Both the position numbers and the translations under genes were made by a program. Shown one piece after another: positions 1-8,883 of a DNA stretch of 21,981 nucleotides (position 1 is the first letter of the stretch; the number at the start of each line of letters is the position of its first letter). Source of the stretch: Chloroflexota bacterium (GTDB lineage: Bacteria; Chloroflexota; Dehalococcoidia; DSTF01; RBG-16-68-14); NCBI GenBank assembly GCA_022563135.1, contig JADFNZ010000007.1, forward strand, positions 1 to 21,981. The letters are read 5' to 3'. The notes under the pieces are model-generated. The model was not told the DNA's origin. It ran no database searches and saw nothing but the letters and a program-made list of their open reading frames with translations.

Positions 1-1092
1 CTCGCCGGTCTCGCCGATCGGCAGCTCTTCGCCTGTGGACATGTCGACGATCTTCTCCTCGGTGTCCGGCACGGGCGGGCCCACGGAACCGCGCTTGATA
101 GCGTCGAGCGGGCTGGTGTTCGTGAGCGGACTCGTCTCGGTCATGCCGTAGCCCTGGAACATGGGGCAGCCGAAGCGCTCCGCCGCCAGGTCTGCCACCT
201 CCGGCGGCAGCGGCGCGGCGGCGGAGAGGATGAACCGCAGCGACGAGAGGTCGTGCTCGGCCAGCTTGGGGTGATGGGCCAGCGCCAGTAGAGCCGGCGG
301 CACGACGAAGAAGTCGGTCACTTTGTGCTGCTGGATCCAGTTGAGCGTGAGGTCAGGATCGAAGCGTGGCATGACGAGGCACGTGGCGCCCGTCGCCAGC
401 GACGTGCTGAGCAGCACCATCAGGCCGTAGATGTGGAAGAAGGGCAGGAACGCCACCAGCACCGAGTCCTCGGTGACGAGGCCAGTCGCCGTCATCTGGC
501 GGATGTTCGACGTCAGGTTGTAGTGCGAGAGCATTACGCCCTTAGGCAGCCCCGTGGTGCCACTGGAGTAGGGCAGCACCGCGAGATCGCGCTCCGGGTC
601 GATGCTCACGGGCTCAGGATCGGGGCTCTCGCCCTCGATCTGTTGCCAGACGTCCTCGATCGCATAGACCCGCCGCAGCTTTGGCAACTGTTCGCGCACC
701 GACTCGACGAGCGGCAGCGCCTCCCTTGCCGCGAACATCAAGACAGCCTCTGCGTCATCGAGCTGATGCTGAACTTCCCGCTCGCGGTAAAGCGGGTTGA
801 GCGTCGTCACCTTCGCCCCGGCGAGGAGCGCTCCGTGCAGCACGGCGGGGTACTCCAGGCAGTTTGGGCTGTAGACGGCCACCGTCTCGCCCTTAGTGAG
901 GTTCGCCTCACGCTGGAGGTGGCGCGCCAACTTGCGCGACGCGTCCCAGATCTCGCCGAACGTGCGGGTCTGCTCGTCCGGCCCAATCAGCGCCGGCTTG
1001 TCCGGCAGCCGTTTCGCCGTCTCTTCCAGGAGCTGCGAAAAGTGGTGTGTGGGGTAGGGTGCGAGGGACGGCCAGGGGCCTGTCGTGATCAT
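1..1092 (-). CDS. Acyl-CoA synthetase / 4-coumarate-CoA ligase-like AMP-forming ligase (partial, N-terminal 364 residues)
   Basis: An uninterrupted minus-strand frame runs from ATG at 1092 to the window edge, so the C-terminal third is missing. The translation shows the AMP-binding P-loop YSSGTTGLPKG at about residues 173-183, a FLPFFHIYGL segment, and the adenylate-binding GYGMTETSP motif near residue 320. This is the order seen in ANL-superfamily ligases, which make acyl-adenylate and then acyl-CoA from a carboxylic acid, ATP and CoA. The overall look is that of 4-coumarate-CoA ligase or medium/long-chain acyl-CoA synthetases; the substrate cannot be told from this part. The start is supported by a GGAGG-type site about 8 bases upstream. 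It is the first of two minus-strand genes here and is separated from the upstream subtilase by 141 bases, so co-transcription is not evident. Family confidence is high, substrate confidence is low. Confidence 0.93.
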   Translation of the reverse strand, partial: MITTGPWPSLAPYPTHHFSQLLEETAKRLPDKPALIGPDEQTRTFGEIWDASRKLARHLQREANLTKGETVAVYSPNCLEYPAVLHGALLAGAKVTTLNPLYREREVQHQLDDAEAVLMFAAREALPLVESVREQLPKLRRVYAIEDVWQQIEGESPDPEPVSIDPERDLAVLPYSSGTTGLPKGVMLSHYNLTSNIRQMTATGLVTEDSVLVAFLPFFHIYGLMVLLSTSLATGATCLVMPRFDPDLTLNWIQQHKVTDFFVVPPALLALAHHPKLAEHDLSSLRFILSAAAPLPPEVADLAAERFGCPMFQGYGMTETSPLTNTSPLDAIKRGSVGPPVPDTEEKIVDMSTGEELPIGETGE

Positions 1093-1233
1093 GAGGAACC
1101 CTCCATGCTCTCTGCTGGACCTGTGCCACCAGCGTCCGGAACCGGGAACGTCCGCATGATCTCGCACGAGGCGTACGCTGTCAAGCAGGCGTTGGAAAGC
1201 CGGGAGCTGAATCTCGCTCGTTGAGCGCTATGC

Positions 1234-3306
1234 TCAGGCGCAGCTATGGCCGAACTGTATAAGCAGCGTGAGGAAGTCCGTGAAGGCGACGGCGCCATCC
1301 GCAGGGGCCGTGTTCCAGCCGTTTGGCCCAACGACGGGGCCGCGGTCGAATCGGGGATGATAGATGCCGGGGCCCGGGTCCGCCGTCGTGAGCGGGTCGC
1401 TGTTGCGGTTGATCGCGGCCTGTCCGTTGGCGTCACTGGTACCGAAGTGCTGGAGCAGGAGCAGGAAGTCACTAAAGGCGATCGCGCGGTCCCGGTTGCC
1501 ATCGAAGAAGTCCCAGAAGACCAACGGATCGCGGAGCCCGCCCAGCAGCGGGTTCTCGCCCAGCTCCTGTTCATCGGTACAGCCGTCGTTGTCGTCGTCG
1601 AGGTCCACGGAGTCGCAGAGCGTATCACCGTCGTTGTCAGGGCACGGCGTCGTAGTCGCCGTAGGAGAATCCGTGGGGCTGGCCGTCGGTGTTGGGGCGG
1701 GTGGCAGTGTGGGCGTGGCCGTGGGCGTTGCGGTAGGCAGCGAGGTCGGCGTGGCGGTGGGTACCGGTGTGGGCGTGGCCGTTGGCGTTGCGGTTGATGT
1801 GGCCGTGGGCGTTTCCGTAGGCGCCGGGGTGCCCGTCGCGGTAGCTGCTGGCGTGGCCGTTGCCGTCGGTGTGGGTGTCACGCTGGGCGTTGCGGTAGGT
1901 GTGACGGTCGGCGATCCGACGGGTGTTGGCGTCGGTGTCGCGGGGCCGCCCTGCGCCGACGTTAACGCGCCGGCCGCATCGATCAGTCCGTTGCCGTACT
2001 CGAGGTCGTACCCTGACGCGCCGAGGTCGGTGGCAGTGTTGCGCAGGATGTCGCCCACTTCCTGCTGCGTGAGCGTCGGCTCCAGCGAGAGGATCAGCGC
2101 CGCAACACCAGCGACTTGGGGCGCGGCCATGGAGGTGCCGCTCGCGAAGCAGAGCGAGTAGGCGCTGAAATTGTTGGGCGGATGCCCGACGCACCAGTGC
2201 GTGAAGGTCTGCTGCAGGATGCTCACGCCGGGCGCGACGACGTCAAGCGTGTGGCCGCCCAGACCCGTGCCGTAGTTTGAGAAGGCGGCGCGTGTTTGGG
2301 AGCTGTCCGTCGCGCCCACGGCGATCACCCCGGGATAGCACGCCGGGCAGTCCAACACCGGGTCGCCCACTCTGTCCGATCCTCCGTTGCCAGCCGCCGC
2401 GACGACGACCACGCCGTTCGTTAGCGCGTAGTTGATCGCGGTTTCTTCTATCACGGCCGACGGCCCGCCCAGGCTCAGGTTGATGACGTCCGCGCCGTTG
2501 TCGGTGGCCCAGACGATGCCATCGGCCACGTCCGCGATGCTGCCGGTACCTGTAGAGTCCAGCACCTGCACCGGCATGATGCTCGCGTCGAACGCGACAC
2601 CGGCGGCGCCGAAGCTGTTGTTCGTCGCCTCGGCGATGGTGCTCGCGACGTGCGTGCCGTGGCCGTGTTCGTCGTTCGGGTGGGCGTCGCCCTGAGCAAA
2701 GTCGAACGGGGCGACGAATGTTGCTGGGCCGGCGAAGTCGGGTGCCAGCGTGTAGTCATCGCCGCAGACCGCGAGCGCGCAGTCCTCGTAGGCGACGCCG
2801 GTGTCGAGTACGGCCACGGTCACGCCCGCGCCCGTCGCCACGTCCCAGGCGGCCTCCAGGCCGATCTCTGGCAGGTGCCACTGCGAGGGGTAGGAGGTGT
2901 CGTTCGGCACGAGCGTCGCGTGGCGCCTGACGTTCGGCTCCACGCTTTCGACGCTTGACAGCGCAAGGAGCTTCTGCGAAAGTTCCTCCTCCTGCCCGAC
3001 CGGCACGCGAACGAGCGCATAGCCGGGCAGACGCAGGTCGCGTGCCACCGCGCCGCCTGAGAGCGCGACGGTGGCTCTGCGCGCGCTCGCGGAGACCGCC
3101 GGCGCGAATCGCACGATGAGTTCGCCCGGTACGGCGTCCGCCGCCTGCGCGGGCGGACGTTGTATCCGCGTCACCGGAGCGTCGCTGCTTGGACGCACGG
3201 CCGCGTCCGTCTGTGCGGCCGGCAGTCCACCCGCTGCCCACAGCGCGGCCACTCCCACGATAAGGAGGAGCGAAAGAAAGGTTAGGACTCTCGTGCGCTG
3301 CAACAT
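1234..3306 (-). CDS. Secreted S8 (subtilisin-like) serine protease with Thr/Pro linker and Ca-binding C-terminal tail
   Basis: The 690-residue product begins with a signal peptide (hydrophobic core about residues 9-25, then AAG/AAQ). An I9-like prodomain follows at about 60-130 (GELIVRFAP ... SVESVEPN). The catalytic domain has Asp168 in VAVLDTG, His216 in HGHGTHVAS, oxyanion Asn307 in AAAGNGG and Ser392 in SGTSMAAP, so the triad is complete. Residues 456-554 are a low-complexity Thr/Pro/Ala/Ser linker. After this come thrombospondin-type-3-like acidic Ca-binding loops ([13 protein letters not shown], about 557-577) and two EF-hand/dockerin-like units ([23 protein letters not shown] and a second one near 668-686). 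The protease is probably exported, with the tail held off the surface or bound to a partner. The ATG at 3306 has a CCGGAGAA ribosome site. Six cysteines lie between the His and Ser motifs and in the tail, compatible with disulfides. Confidence 0.95.
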   Translation of the reverse strand: MLQRTRVLTFLSLLLIVGVAALWAAGGLPAAQTDAAVRPSSDAPVTRIQRPPAQAADAVPGELIVRFAPAVSASARRATVALSGGAVARDLRLPGYALVRVPVGQEEELSQKLLALSSVESVEPNVRRHATLVPNDTSYPSQWHLPEIGLEAAWDVATGAGVTVAVLDTGVAYEDCALAVCGDDYTLAPDFAGPATFVAPFDFAQGDAHPNDEHGHGTHVASTIAEATNNSFGAAGVAFDASIMPVQVLDSTGTGSIADVADGIVWATDNGADVINLSLGGPSAVIEETAINYALTNGVVVVAAAGNGGSDRVGDPVLDCPACYPGVIAVGATDSSQTRAAFSNYGTGLGGHTLDVVAPGVSILQQTFTHWCVGHPPNNFSAYSLCFASGTSMAAPQVAGVAALILSLEPTLTQQEVGDILRNTATDLGASGYDLEYGNGLIDAAGALTSAQGGPATPTPTPVGSPTVTPTATPSVTPTPTATATPAATATGTPAPTETPTATSTATPTATPTPVPTATPTSLPTATPTATPTLPPAPTPTASPTDSPTATTTPCPDNDGDTLCDSVDLDDDNDGCTDEQELGENPLLGGLRDPLVFWDFFDGNRDRAIAFSDFLLLLQHFGTSDANGQAAINRNSDPLTTADPGPGIYHPRFDRGPVVGPNGWNTAPADGAVAFTDFLTLLIQFGHSCA
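1645..1941 (-). repeat. Low-complexity Thr/Pro-coding repeat tract
   Basis: These bases encode residues 456-554 of the subtilase, built from near-repeats of short TP/TATP units. On the plus strand the tract reads as repeated GGCGTGGCCGTGGGCG-like blocks. It creates long spurious open frames on both strands that should not be taken as genes. Confidence 0.85.
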
Positions 3307-3387
3307 AGTGTTCTCCGGGAGATTGTACCTCTACCGTAGTTTCGACGGTGCGGGCCCGAGCCGTAGGTTCCGGATCTGAGCGCGCCT

Positions 3388-3416
3388 TTGCCGCAGGCGA
3401 AGGCCCACGGTACGAT
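3388..3416 (+). promoter_or_regulatory. Predicted promoter for the PEP-utilising enzyme
   Basis: TTGCCG at 3388-3393 and TACGAT at 3411-3416 are 17 bases apart. Transcription would begin near 3423, giving a leader of about 14 bases that contains the GAGGAGG site at 3426-3432 and the GTG start at 3437. The -10 is imperfect, so this is a moderate call. Confidence 0.45.
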
Positions 3417-3436
3417 GAGGCTCGCGAGGAGGTCCT

Positions 3437-6112
3437 GTGCCACAGGTTATCTATGCGTTGGAGAAAGCGCCGGACGATCCCCTTATCGTCGGCGGGAAAG
3501 CCGCTTCCTTAGGGCGGCTCCTCCGGTCGGGACTCCCAGTGCCACCGGGCTTCGTCCTCAGCGTCGATGCCTTCCGCGCGTACCTGATACAAAACAAGAC
3601 AGAGGACGCGATTCCATCGTTCCTCACGAAGGACGCCGGCGCGGCGGAGGCCGGGCTGCTCGCGCGCATGCGTGCTGGCAGGTGGCCCGGAGAGCTGCGC
3701 TCGGTCGTGGAAGAGGCGTACGGAGCGCTCGCGAAGGGCGGGCGGGCGTCCGTGGCGGTGCGGTCGTCGGCCGCCGCTGAGGACAGCGCGGGCGCGTCGT
3801 TCGCCGGCCAGCACGCCACGGTGCTGAACGTCGAGGGCGCCGCCGCAGTGCTGGACGCGGTGCTGGTCTGCTGGGCATCGCTGTATAGCGCGACGGCGGT
3901 CCAGTACCGCCAGACGCGAGGTCTGGGCGACAGCGGCCCGGCGATGGCGGTGGTCGTGCAGGCGCTCGTGCCCGCCGAGGCCGCCGGCGTCGCGTTCACC
4001 CTCGATCCCGTCGGCGGATCGACCGACGTCGTCGTGATTAACGCTGCGTGGGGGCTGGGTGAGGGCGTCGTGAGTGGCCTCGTCACGCCGGACGATTACG
4101 AGGTTCGGAAGGCGGACGGGGCGCTAATCCGCAAGGTGCTGGCGCACCAAAAAGTGCAGGTGGTGGCCGCGCCGGAAGGGGGCACGCGCACAGAGGACGT
4201 CCCCGCGGCGAAAGCCAGCGGCCAGGTGCTGAGCGATGAGCGGGCCGCCGAGCTCGCGCGCCTCTGCGTGCGCATCGAGGAGGAGGCGGGGGCGCCGCAG
4301 GACGTGGAGTGGTCGCTCGCTGGCGGCAGGCTCTTCATCCTCCAGGCAAGGCCGATCACCGCTGCCGCGCCCGCGGCGTCTGCCGTCGAGGAGGGGCGGG
4401 AGGAGTGGGTCTCCGAATTCGATACGGATACCGACGCGAACACGATCTGGACCTCCGCCAACGTGCAGGAGGTGCTGCCCGATCAGCTCTCGCCGCTCGG
4501 CTGCTCAATCACGCAGGCGATGATGGAGCGCTTCGGCATGGAGCCGCTCGAGCGTACCGGCATCCGGCTCGAAAACAAAGACCCATTCTCGGCCTACTTC
4601 TACGGCCGCGCGTTCCTCAACGTGAGCATGATGATTGAGGTGGCCGAGCAGAGCCCGTTCGGCTCCGTCGACGCGCTCATGGATCAGTTCCTCGGCATCG
4701 CGCGCGATCCGGATGCGAAGCCACAGCGGCCCTCACCGCGCAAGCTGCTCCGCTACGCCGTCATCCTCCCGCGCGCGGCGTGGCAATCGCTGCGGATGCC
4801 CGCGGACATTCGGCGGGCCGAGCGGATCGTCGCCGGCTTCATGCGGCTGGAGCGCGAGCGCCCGGTCGCGAAGCTGAGCGAGGAGGCGCTCGTGCGTGAG
4901 ATGGAGGAGAGCATCGAACCGATTACGGAGGTGAGCATCACGCACGTCACCGGCGCTGGCATCACGAGCGCCACCTTCGAACTACTGCGACGGCTCGCGG
5001 AGCGCTGGCTAGGAGATGAGAACGGCATGCTCCAGGCGAAGCTGGTGACCGGTCTCGGCGGACTCGAGAGCGCCCAGCCGGCGTACGAACTATGGGACCT
5101 TTCGCGCTTCATTCTCACGTCTGATCGGCTGCGTGAGGCGTTCGAGCCGCGCGACGGCGCGGAGATCGAGCGCCGCGTATCCGCGCCCGACGGCGAGGAG
5201 GCCGCTGCCTTCCGGCGGCGCCTGGACAGCTTTCTCGAACGGCACGGCCACCGCAGCGTGATGGAGGCGGAGTTCTCCGCGAGGAGCTGGGAGGAGGACC
5301 TGCCGACGGTCTTCACCATGCTGCGCAACTACCTGCACGCGCGCGAATCCTCGGACCCGCGGACGATCGAGGAGCGCCAGCGAAAGGAGCGCGAGGCGGC
5401 GACCGAGGAAGCCCTGCGTCGCTTGCGCTGGTGGCAGCAGCGGGTCTTCAAGTATGTGCTGGGTGAGGCCCAGCGCTGGGTCATCAGCCGCGAGCACACC
5501 AAGTCGCTGCTCGTGCGCGGCACCCAGCGCGGCCGCCAGTACACGCGCGAGCTGGGCCGCCGGCTGGTGGCGAAGGGCCTGCTCGATAGCCTCTGGGACC
5601 TCTACTACCTCACGTGGGACGAGGTGAAGAACCTCGTCCGTGGCGCCATCCCGAAAGAGGACGCCTACGTTGGCATCCGCAGGCGCAAAGCCGAGGAAGA
5701 GCGCAACCGGACGGTGGTGCTGCCGGAGACGTTCACCGGCCGCCCGAAGCCGCTCCGGCCCGCCGAGATGCCGCTCCCCGAAGGTGACACCTTGCACGGC
5801 ATCCCCGTCTCGCCCGGGCGCGTGACGGGGCCGGCGCGCGTCATTCTCGACCCGCGCGTGGACGCCACGATCGAGCCCGGCGAGATCCTCGTCGCGCCGG
5901 TGACGGACGCCGGCTGGACGCCCCTCTTCGTCGCCGCCGCCGGCATCGTCGTCGATATCGGCGGCACCCTCTCCCACGGATCGACCGTCGCGCGCGAGTA
6001 CGGCCTGCCCGCCGTCGTCAACGTCAAGCACGGCACGCGCCTGATCCGCACCGGCCAGACGATCACCGTCGACGGCGAGCGAGGGGTGGTCGTGCTGGAG
6101 GGCGGCGGCTAG
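3437..6112 (+). CDS. PEP-utilising phosphotransferase, rifampin phosphotransferase / PEP synthase-like
   Basis: The 891-residue protein starts with a PPDK/PEP synthase-type ATP-grasp domain (GGKAASLGRL at residues 19-28, SVAVRSSAAAEDS near 106-118, QARPIT near 308-313). A long, mainly helical middle region follows (about 330-780). It ends with the swivelling phosphohistidine domain, where His847 lies in GGTLSHGSTVAREYGLP. The C-terminal TIM barrel that binds PEP/pyruvate in true PEP synthase and PPDK is absent. The order ATP-grasp, helical domain, His domain is that of rifampin phosphotransferases and many uncharacterised PEP-utilising proteins. Such enzymes move the beta-phosphate of ATP through the histidine to an acceptor; the acceptor here is unknown. 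GTG at 3437 has a GAGGAGG site 4 bases upstream. The methyltransferase begins 6 bases after its stop, so the two are almost certainly co-transcribed. Confidence 0.85.
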   Translation: MPQVIYALEKAPDDPLIVGGKAASLGRLLRSGLPVPPGFVLSVDAFRAYLIQNKTEDAIPSFLTKDAGAAEAGLLARMRAGRWPGELRSVVEEAYGALAKGGRASVAVRSSAAAEDSAGASFAGQHATVLNVEGAAAVLDAVLVCWASLYSATAVQYRQTRGLGDSGPAMAVVVQALVPAEAAGVAFTLDPVGGSTDVVVINAAWGLGEGVVSGLVTPDDYEVRKADGALIRKVLAHQKVQVVAAPEGGTRTEDVPAAKASGQVLSDERAAELARLCVRIEEEAGAPQDVEWSLAGGRLFILQARPITAAAPAASAVEEGREEWVSEFDTDTDANTIWTSANVQEVLPDQLSPLGCSITQAMMERFGMEPLERTGIRLENKDPFSAYFYGRAFLNVSMMIEVAEQSPFGSVDALMDQFLGIARDPDAKPQRPSPRKLLRYAVILPRAAWQSLRMPADIRRAERIVAGFMRLERERPVAKLSEEALVREMEESIEPITEVSITHVTGAGITSATFELLRRLAERWLGDENGMLQAKLVTGLGGLESAQPAYELWDLSRFILTSDRLREAFEPRDGAEIERRVSAPDGEEAAAFRRRLDSFLERHGHRSVMEAEFSARSWEEDLPTVFTMLRNYLHARESSDPRTIEERQRKEREAATEEALRRLRWWQQRVFKYVLGEAQRWVISREHTKSLLVRGTQRGRQYTRELGRRLVAKGLLDSLWDLYYLTWDEVKNLVRGAIPKEDAYVGIRRRKAEEERNRTVVLPETFTGRPKPLRPAEMPLPEGDTLHGIPVSPGRVTGPARVILDPRVDATIEPGEILVAPVTDAGWTPLFVAAAGIVVDIGGTLSHGSTVAREYGLPAVVNVKHGTRLIRTGQTITVDGERGVVVLEGGG

Positions 6113-6118
6113 CCCTCG

Positions 6119-6877
6119 ATGCCCTGGAGCCCCGATCGCTATGAGCAGTTCAAGCGCGAGCGCTACGCTCCTTTCGAAGACCTGATCAAGCTCGTCCCCG
6201 TCCGCAACGGCCTCCGCGTGATCGACCTCGGCTGCGGCACCGGCGAGCTGAGCCGCCGCCTCTCGGACGCGCTGCCGGGGAGCGACGTGCTCGGTATCGA
6301 CTCCTCGCCCGAGATGCTGTTGCGCGCGGCGGAGCTGGCGCGGCCCGGCCTGCGCTTCGAGCAGCGGGCTATCGGAGCGGTCGACGGCCAGTGGGACGTG
6401 ATCTTCTCGAACGCCGCCCTCCACTGGGTGGAGGACCACCCGGCGCTCGTCGCGCGGCTGTTCGACTTGCTGCGCGCGGGAGGCCGGCTTGTCGTGCAGG
6501 TGCCGTCGAACTTCGATCACCCTACGCATACACTGATCGATGCCGTCGCAGGCGAAGAGCCGTTTCGCACTGCGCTCGACGGTCGGCTGCACCGCTGGCC
6601 GGTGCTGGGAATCGAGAACTACGCAGAGCTGCTCTACGAACAGGGCGGCGAGGAGATCATCGTCTTCGAGAAGGTCTATCCGCATGTCCTGGAAGACGCC
6701 GATGCGCTGGCCGACTGGATGTCTGGTACCGCGCTCGTCCCCTATTTCGAGCGCATGGGCGACGAGCTACGCGAGCCGTTCCTGGAACGCTACCGAGAGC
6801 GGCTGCGCGAACGGTGGCCGGAGCGACCGGTCTACTTCGGCTTTCGCCGCACCATCTTCGCCGCCACCCGCCCGTAA
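6119..6877 (+). CDS. tam: Trans-aconitate 2-methyltransferase-like SAM-dependent methyltransferase
   Basis: The 252-residue length equals the usual size of E. coli Tam. The N-terminus (MPWSPDRYEQF...R..P..DLI) and SAM-binding motif I (VIDLGCGTGELS, about residues 34-45) with the acidic GIDSSPEML after strand 2 are typical of Tam. FSNAALHWVEDH at about 98-109 matches the conserved SNAALQWV-type stretch, and the C-terminal FGFRRTIFAA end also fits. Tam methylates trans-aconitate that forms from cis-aconitate and would inhibit aconitase. It begins 6 bases after the PEP-utilising enzyme and shares its transcript. The exact substrate is inferred from similarity; a related small-molecule methyltransferase working with the upstream phosphotransferase is possible. 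Confidence 0.82.
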   Translation: MPWSPDRYEQFKRERYAPFEDLIKLVPVRNGLRVIDLGCGTGELSRRLSDALPGSDVLGIDSSPEMLLRAAELARPGLRFEQRAIGAVDGQWDVIFSNAALHWVEDHPALVARLFDLLRAGGRLVVQVPSNFDHPTHTLIDAVAGEEPFRTALDGRLHRWPVLGIENYAELLYEQGGEEIIVFEKVYPHVLEDADALADWMSGTALVPYFERMGDELREPFLERYRERLRERWPERPVYFGFRRTIFAATRP

Positions 6878-7108
6878 ATAGCACCCGAGACCCCTGCGAC
6901 CCCAGACCCGCGACCCTTGCCCTGCAGTCGTCGCAGCGCCGGTACGGCTTGCGGCCTGTCCAACTTTAGTCCCATTCGAAGCAGACCGGGGAGAGGCTGG
7001 GCCTAGTCCTTTTTGCGTGGCCGCGACGGAACTCCGGCCCGATGTGGCGGGTTGGCTACCGCCGTAAGCTGATAGTGGAAGCTGAAGTTGTAGAACGGAG
7101 TGATCGAC
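6878..7108 (+). other. Spacer without a gene between tam and the SDR gene
   Basis: No convincing coding frame or consensus promoter is visible. The stretch holds one copy of an 18-base direct repeat (6932-6949) that recurs inside the 3' end of the MFS gene. It also holds a small hairpin (GGCGG at 7046-7050 with CCGCC at 7059-7063) shortly before the SDR start. Confidence 0.6.
6932..6949. repeat. Left copy of 18-base direct repeat flanking the SDR/QueA-like pair
   Basis: CGCAGCGCCGGTACGGCT occurs here and again at 8894-8911 in the same orientation. Weaker similarity continues to the left of the exact match for about 30 bases (tracts such as GACCC and CGACCC). The right copy encodes the last residues of the MFS transporter, so the left copy looks like a duplicated or left-behind fragment of that gene end. 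Confidence 0.75.
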
Positions 7109-7828
7109 ATGAGACGTACTGCAATGATAACCGGGGCCAGTCGAGGGCTTGGAGCGGAGCTCGCGAGCTTTCTCGCTGAGCAAGGCTACGACCTCCTTCT
7201 GACCGCTCGACGGGCGAAACCGCTAGAGCTGAAGGCACGCTCGCTCCAGGAGTATGGTGGCAGGGTGATCGCCTTGGCCGGAGATGTCGCGGACCCTGAA
7301 CACGCTGGCAGGCTACTGGCGGCGGCCCGGTCTCTCGGCAGGCTGGACCTCCTCGTCAACAACGCATCAGACCTCGGCAGCACACCGTTGCCATCGCTGG
7401 CCGAGTATCCGCTCGACTCCGTCGAGCATGTCCTGAACGTCAATCTCGTGGCGCCGCTCAGACTGATCCAGTCCATGCTCCCACGCCTCAGGGTGAACCG
7501 GGGCCTCATCGTCAACATCTCCAGCGACGCGGCCCTCGGCGGGTATCCGGGGTGGGGCATCTACGGTGCGAGCAAGGCGGCTCTCGATCTTCTGTCCCTG
7601 ACCTTGGCAGAGGAGCTTCGAGCTGTCCACGTCGCGGTGGTCAGCGTCGACCCCGGCGATATGCGAACAGAGATGCACCAAGCCGCGTTTCCGGGCGAGG
7701 ACATCTCCGACCGCCCGCTGCCGGAAGTCACCCGGCCGTTCTGGGCATGGCTGCTCGGCCAGTCGCCCATGTCCGTCACTGGACGCCGATACCAGGCTCA
7801 AGCGGATCGCTGGGAGGTAGCGGCATGA
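7109..7828 (+). CDS. Short-chain dehydrogenase/reductase (SDR)
   Basis: The 239-residue product is a classical SDR. It has TGASRGLG at residues 8-15 for the dinucleotide, a GDVAD acidic turn, LLVNNAS after strand 4, the catalytic serine in NISSDAALGG, and Y-x-x-x-K in YGASKAALD. After the active site, VDPGDMRTEMH is the usual PG-M-T motif. It should reduce or oxidise a carbonyl/hydroxyl with NAD(P)H; no substrate can be named. ATG at 7109 is preferred over GTG at 7100, because AACGGAG at 7094-7100 lies 8 bases before the ATG. Its stop overlaps the start of the QueA-like gene in ATGA, so the two are translationally coupled. Codon use (more AGA/AGG/CGA, less GC-rich third positions) appears to differ from the genes on either side. 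Confidence 0.9.
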   Translation: MRRTAMITGASRGLGAELASFLAEQGYDLLLTARRAKPLELKARSLQEYGGRVIALAGDVADPEHAGRLLAAARSLGRLDLLVNNASDLGSTPLPSLAEYPLDSVEHVLNVNLVAPLRLIQSMLPRLRVNRGLIVNISSDAALGGYPGWGIYGASKAALDLLSLTLAEELRAVHVAVVSVDPGDMRTEMHQAAFPGEDISDRPLPEVTRPFWAWLLGQSPMSVTGRRYQAQADRWEVAA

Positions 7829-8862
7829 ACAGTGACATACTTCACTTCGTCCGGCCCGATGAACTGCAGGCACCCGCTCCGCCAGAGAGCCGGGGACTAG
7901 CGCGAGACGGCGTTCGCCTGCTCGTGACGACGCAAGAGGGGAGCATTCACGCGCGCTTCACGGACCTGCCTGATCTGCTCGACCCCGGGGACGTACTGGT
8001 CGTGAACGAAAGCGCAACGATTCCTGCCAGCATGCCGGCGGAGGGCGACTTCGGCGAGTTCGTTCTGAATCTCTCCACCAAGTATGGCGCCGGGCTCTGG
8101 CTGGCGGAGCCGCGTTGGAGTTCGAGCCGGCCAGGACCTCTGCCTCTGCGCCAGGGGGAGCGATTTCGTATGCCCGGGCTGGCAGGCCGTTTCGTGTCGG
8201 CGTACCCAGGACTGGAGCGCCTCTGGTTCGTGCAGATCGCCGGAGACGTGGAAGCGGCCTATGCAGAGTACGGCTCTCCGATTCGCTACAGCTACGTCGA
8301 TCAGGAGATCCCGCTGAGGGCCTACCAGACGATCTTCGCGAGAGTGCCGGGGAGCGCCGAGATGCCATCGGCGGCCCGCCCATTCTCGTCCCGCCTCGTT
8401 CAAACCCTGGTTGAGAGAGGCGTTGAGATTAAGAGCATTCTGCTGCACACCGGCGTGTCCAGCCTGGAGGTTGAGGCCGAGGAGCTTGAAGATCAGGTGC
8501 TGTACCCTGAGCCATTCAGCGTGCCGCCGGCGACAGCAAGAGCCGTCAACGAAGCTCGCAGAGCCGGCCGGCGCGTGATCGCTGTGGGTACCACGGTGGT
8601 GAGAGCCCTGGAGTCGGCGTGGAATGGAACAGGAGTCCGCGCCGCCTCCGGCTTCACCAGGCTGTACATCCATCCGCAGCGAGGCGTGCATGTGGTCGAC
8701 GGCCTGCTCACCGGCTTTCATGACCCGATGGCGAGCCACCTGGCCATGCTCTATGCTCTCGCCGGAACGGAGTTGGTGAAGGATGCATACCGTACGGCCG
8801 TTGAATCTCGATACCTATGGCACGAGTTCGGCGACAGTAATCTCTTACTGCCTCGCGGCTAG
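7825..8862 (+). CDS. QueA-like S-adenosylmethionine:tRNA ribosyltransferase-isomerase family protein (divergent)
   Basis: The 345-residue product follows the QueA fold: PGDVLVVNESATIPA (residues 54-68), YQTIFARVPGSAEMPSAARPFS (167-188), ILLHTGVSSLEV (205-216), VIAVGTTVVRALES (251-264), VVDGLLTGFHDPMASHL (290-306) and FGDSNLLL (335-342). QueA moves the ribosyl part of SAM onto preQ1 in tRNA to make epoxyqueuosine. Several key stretches differ from canonical QueA: the PTAGLHF motif is SAARPF, GAGTF is GVSSL, and the LPPYI segment is SPIRYSYV. The protein therefore belongs to a paralogous branch and may act on another nucleoside or a small molecule. ATG at 7825 overlaps the SDR stop by 4 bases and has GGGAGG at 7812-7817. 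No other queuosine gene is in the window. Confidence 0.85.
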   Translation: MNSDILHFVRPDELQAPAPPESRGLARDGVRLLVTTQEGSIHARFTDLPDLLDPGDVLVVNESATIPASMPAEGDFGEFVLNLSTKYGAGLWLAEPRWSSSRPGPLPLRQGERFRMPGLAGRFVSAYPGLERLWFVQIAGDVEAAYAEYGSPIRYSYVDQEIPLRAYQTIFARVPGSAEMPSAARPFSSRLVQTLVERGVEIKSILLHTGVSSLEVEAEELEDQVLYPEPFSVPPATARAVNEARRAGRRVIAVGTTVVRALESAWNGTGVRAASGFTRLYIHPQRGVHVVDGLLTGFHDPMASHLAMLYALAGTELVKDAYRTAVESRYLWHEFGDSNLLLPRG

Positions 8863-8883
8863 CGGTGCGACCCACGACCCCGC

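Noticed and set aside
325..1224. 299-codon plus-strand frame
   Set aside because: It is antisense to the acyl-CoA synthetase, has no recognisable domain and has Arg/His/Gln-rich composition typical of a shadow frame.
1246..2161. Long plus-strand open frames rich in Gly/Val/Arg opposite the first subtilase
   Set aside because: They mirror the Thr/Pro-coding repeats; the minus strand has a complete protease with catalytic motifs, signal peptide and RBS.
5090..6685. 531-codon minus-strand frame
   Set aside because: It runs antisense across the PEP-utilising enzyme and tam, both clearly real; no motifs, so a GC-rich shadow.
6878..7108. preQ1 riboswitch ahead of the QueA-like pair
   Set aside because: No preQ1-I/II conserved core could be found in the spacer.
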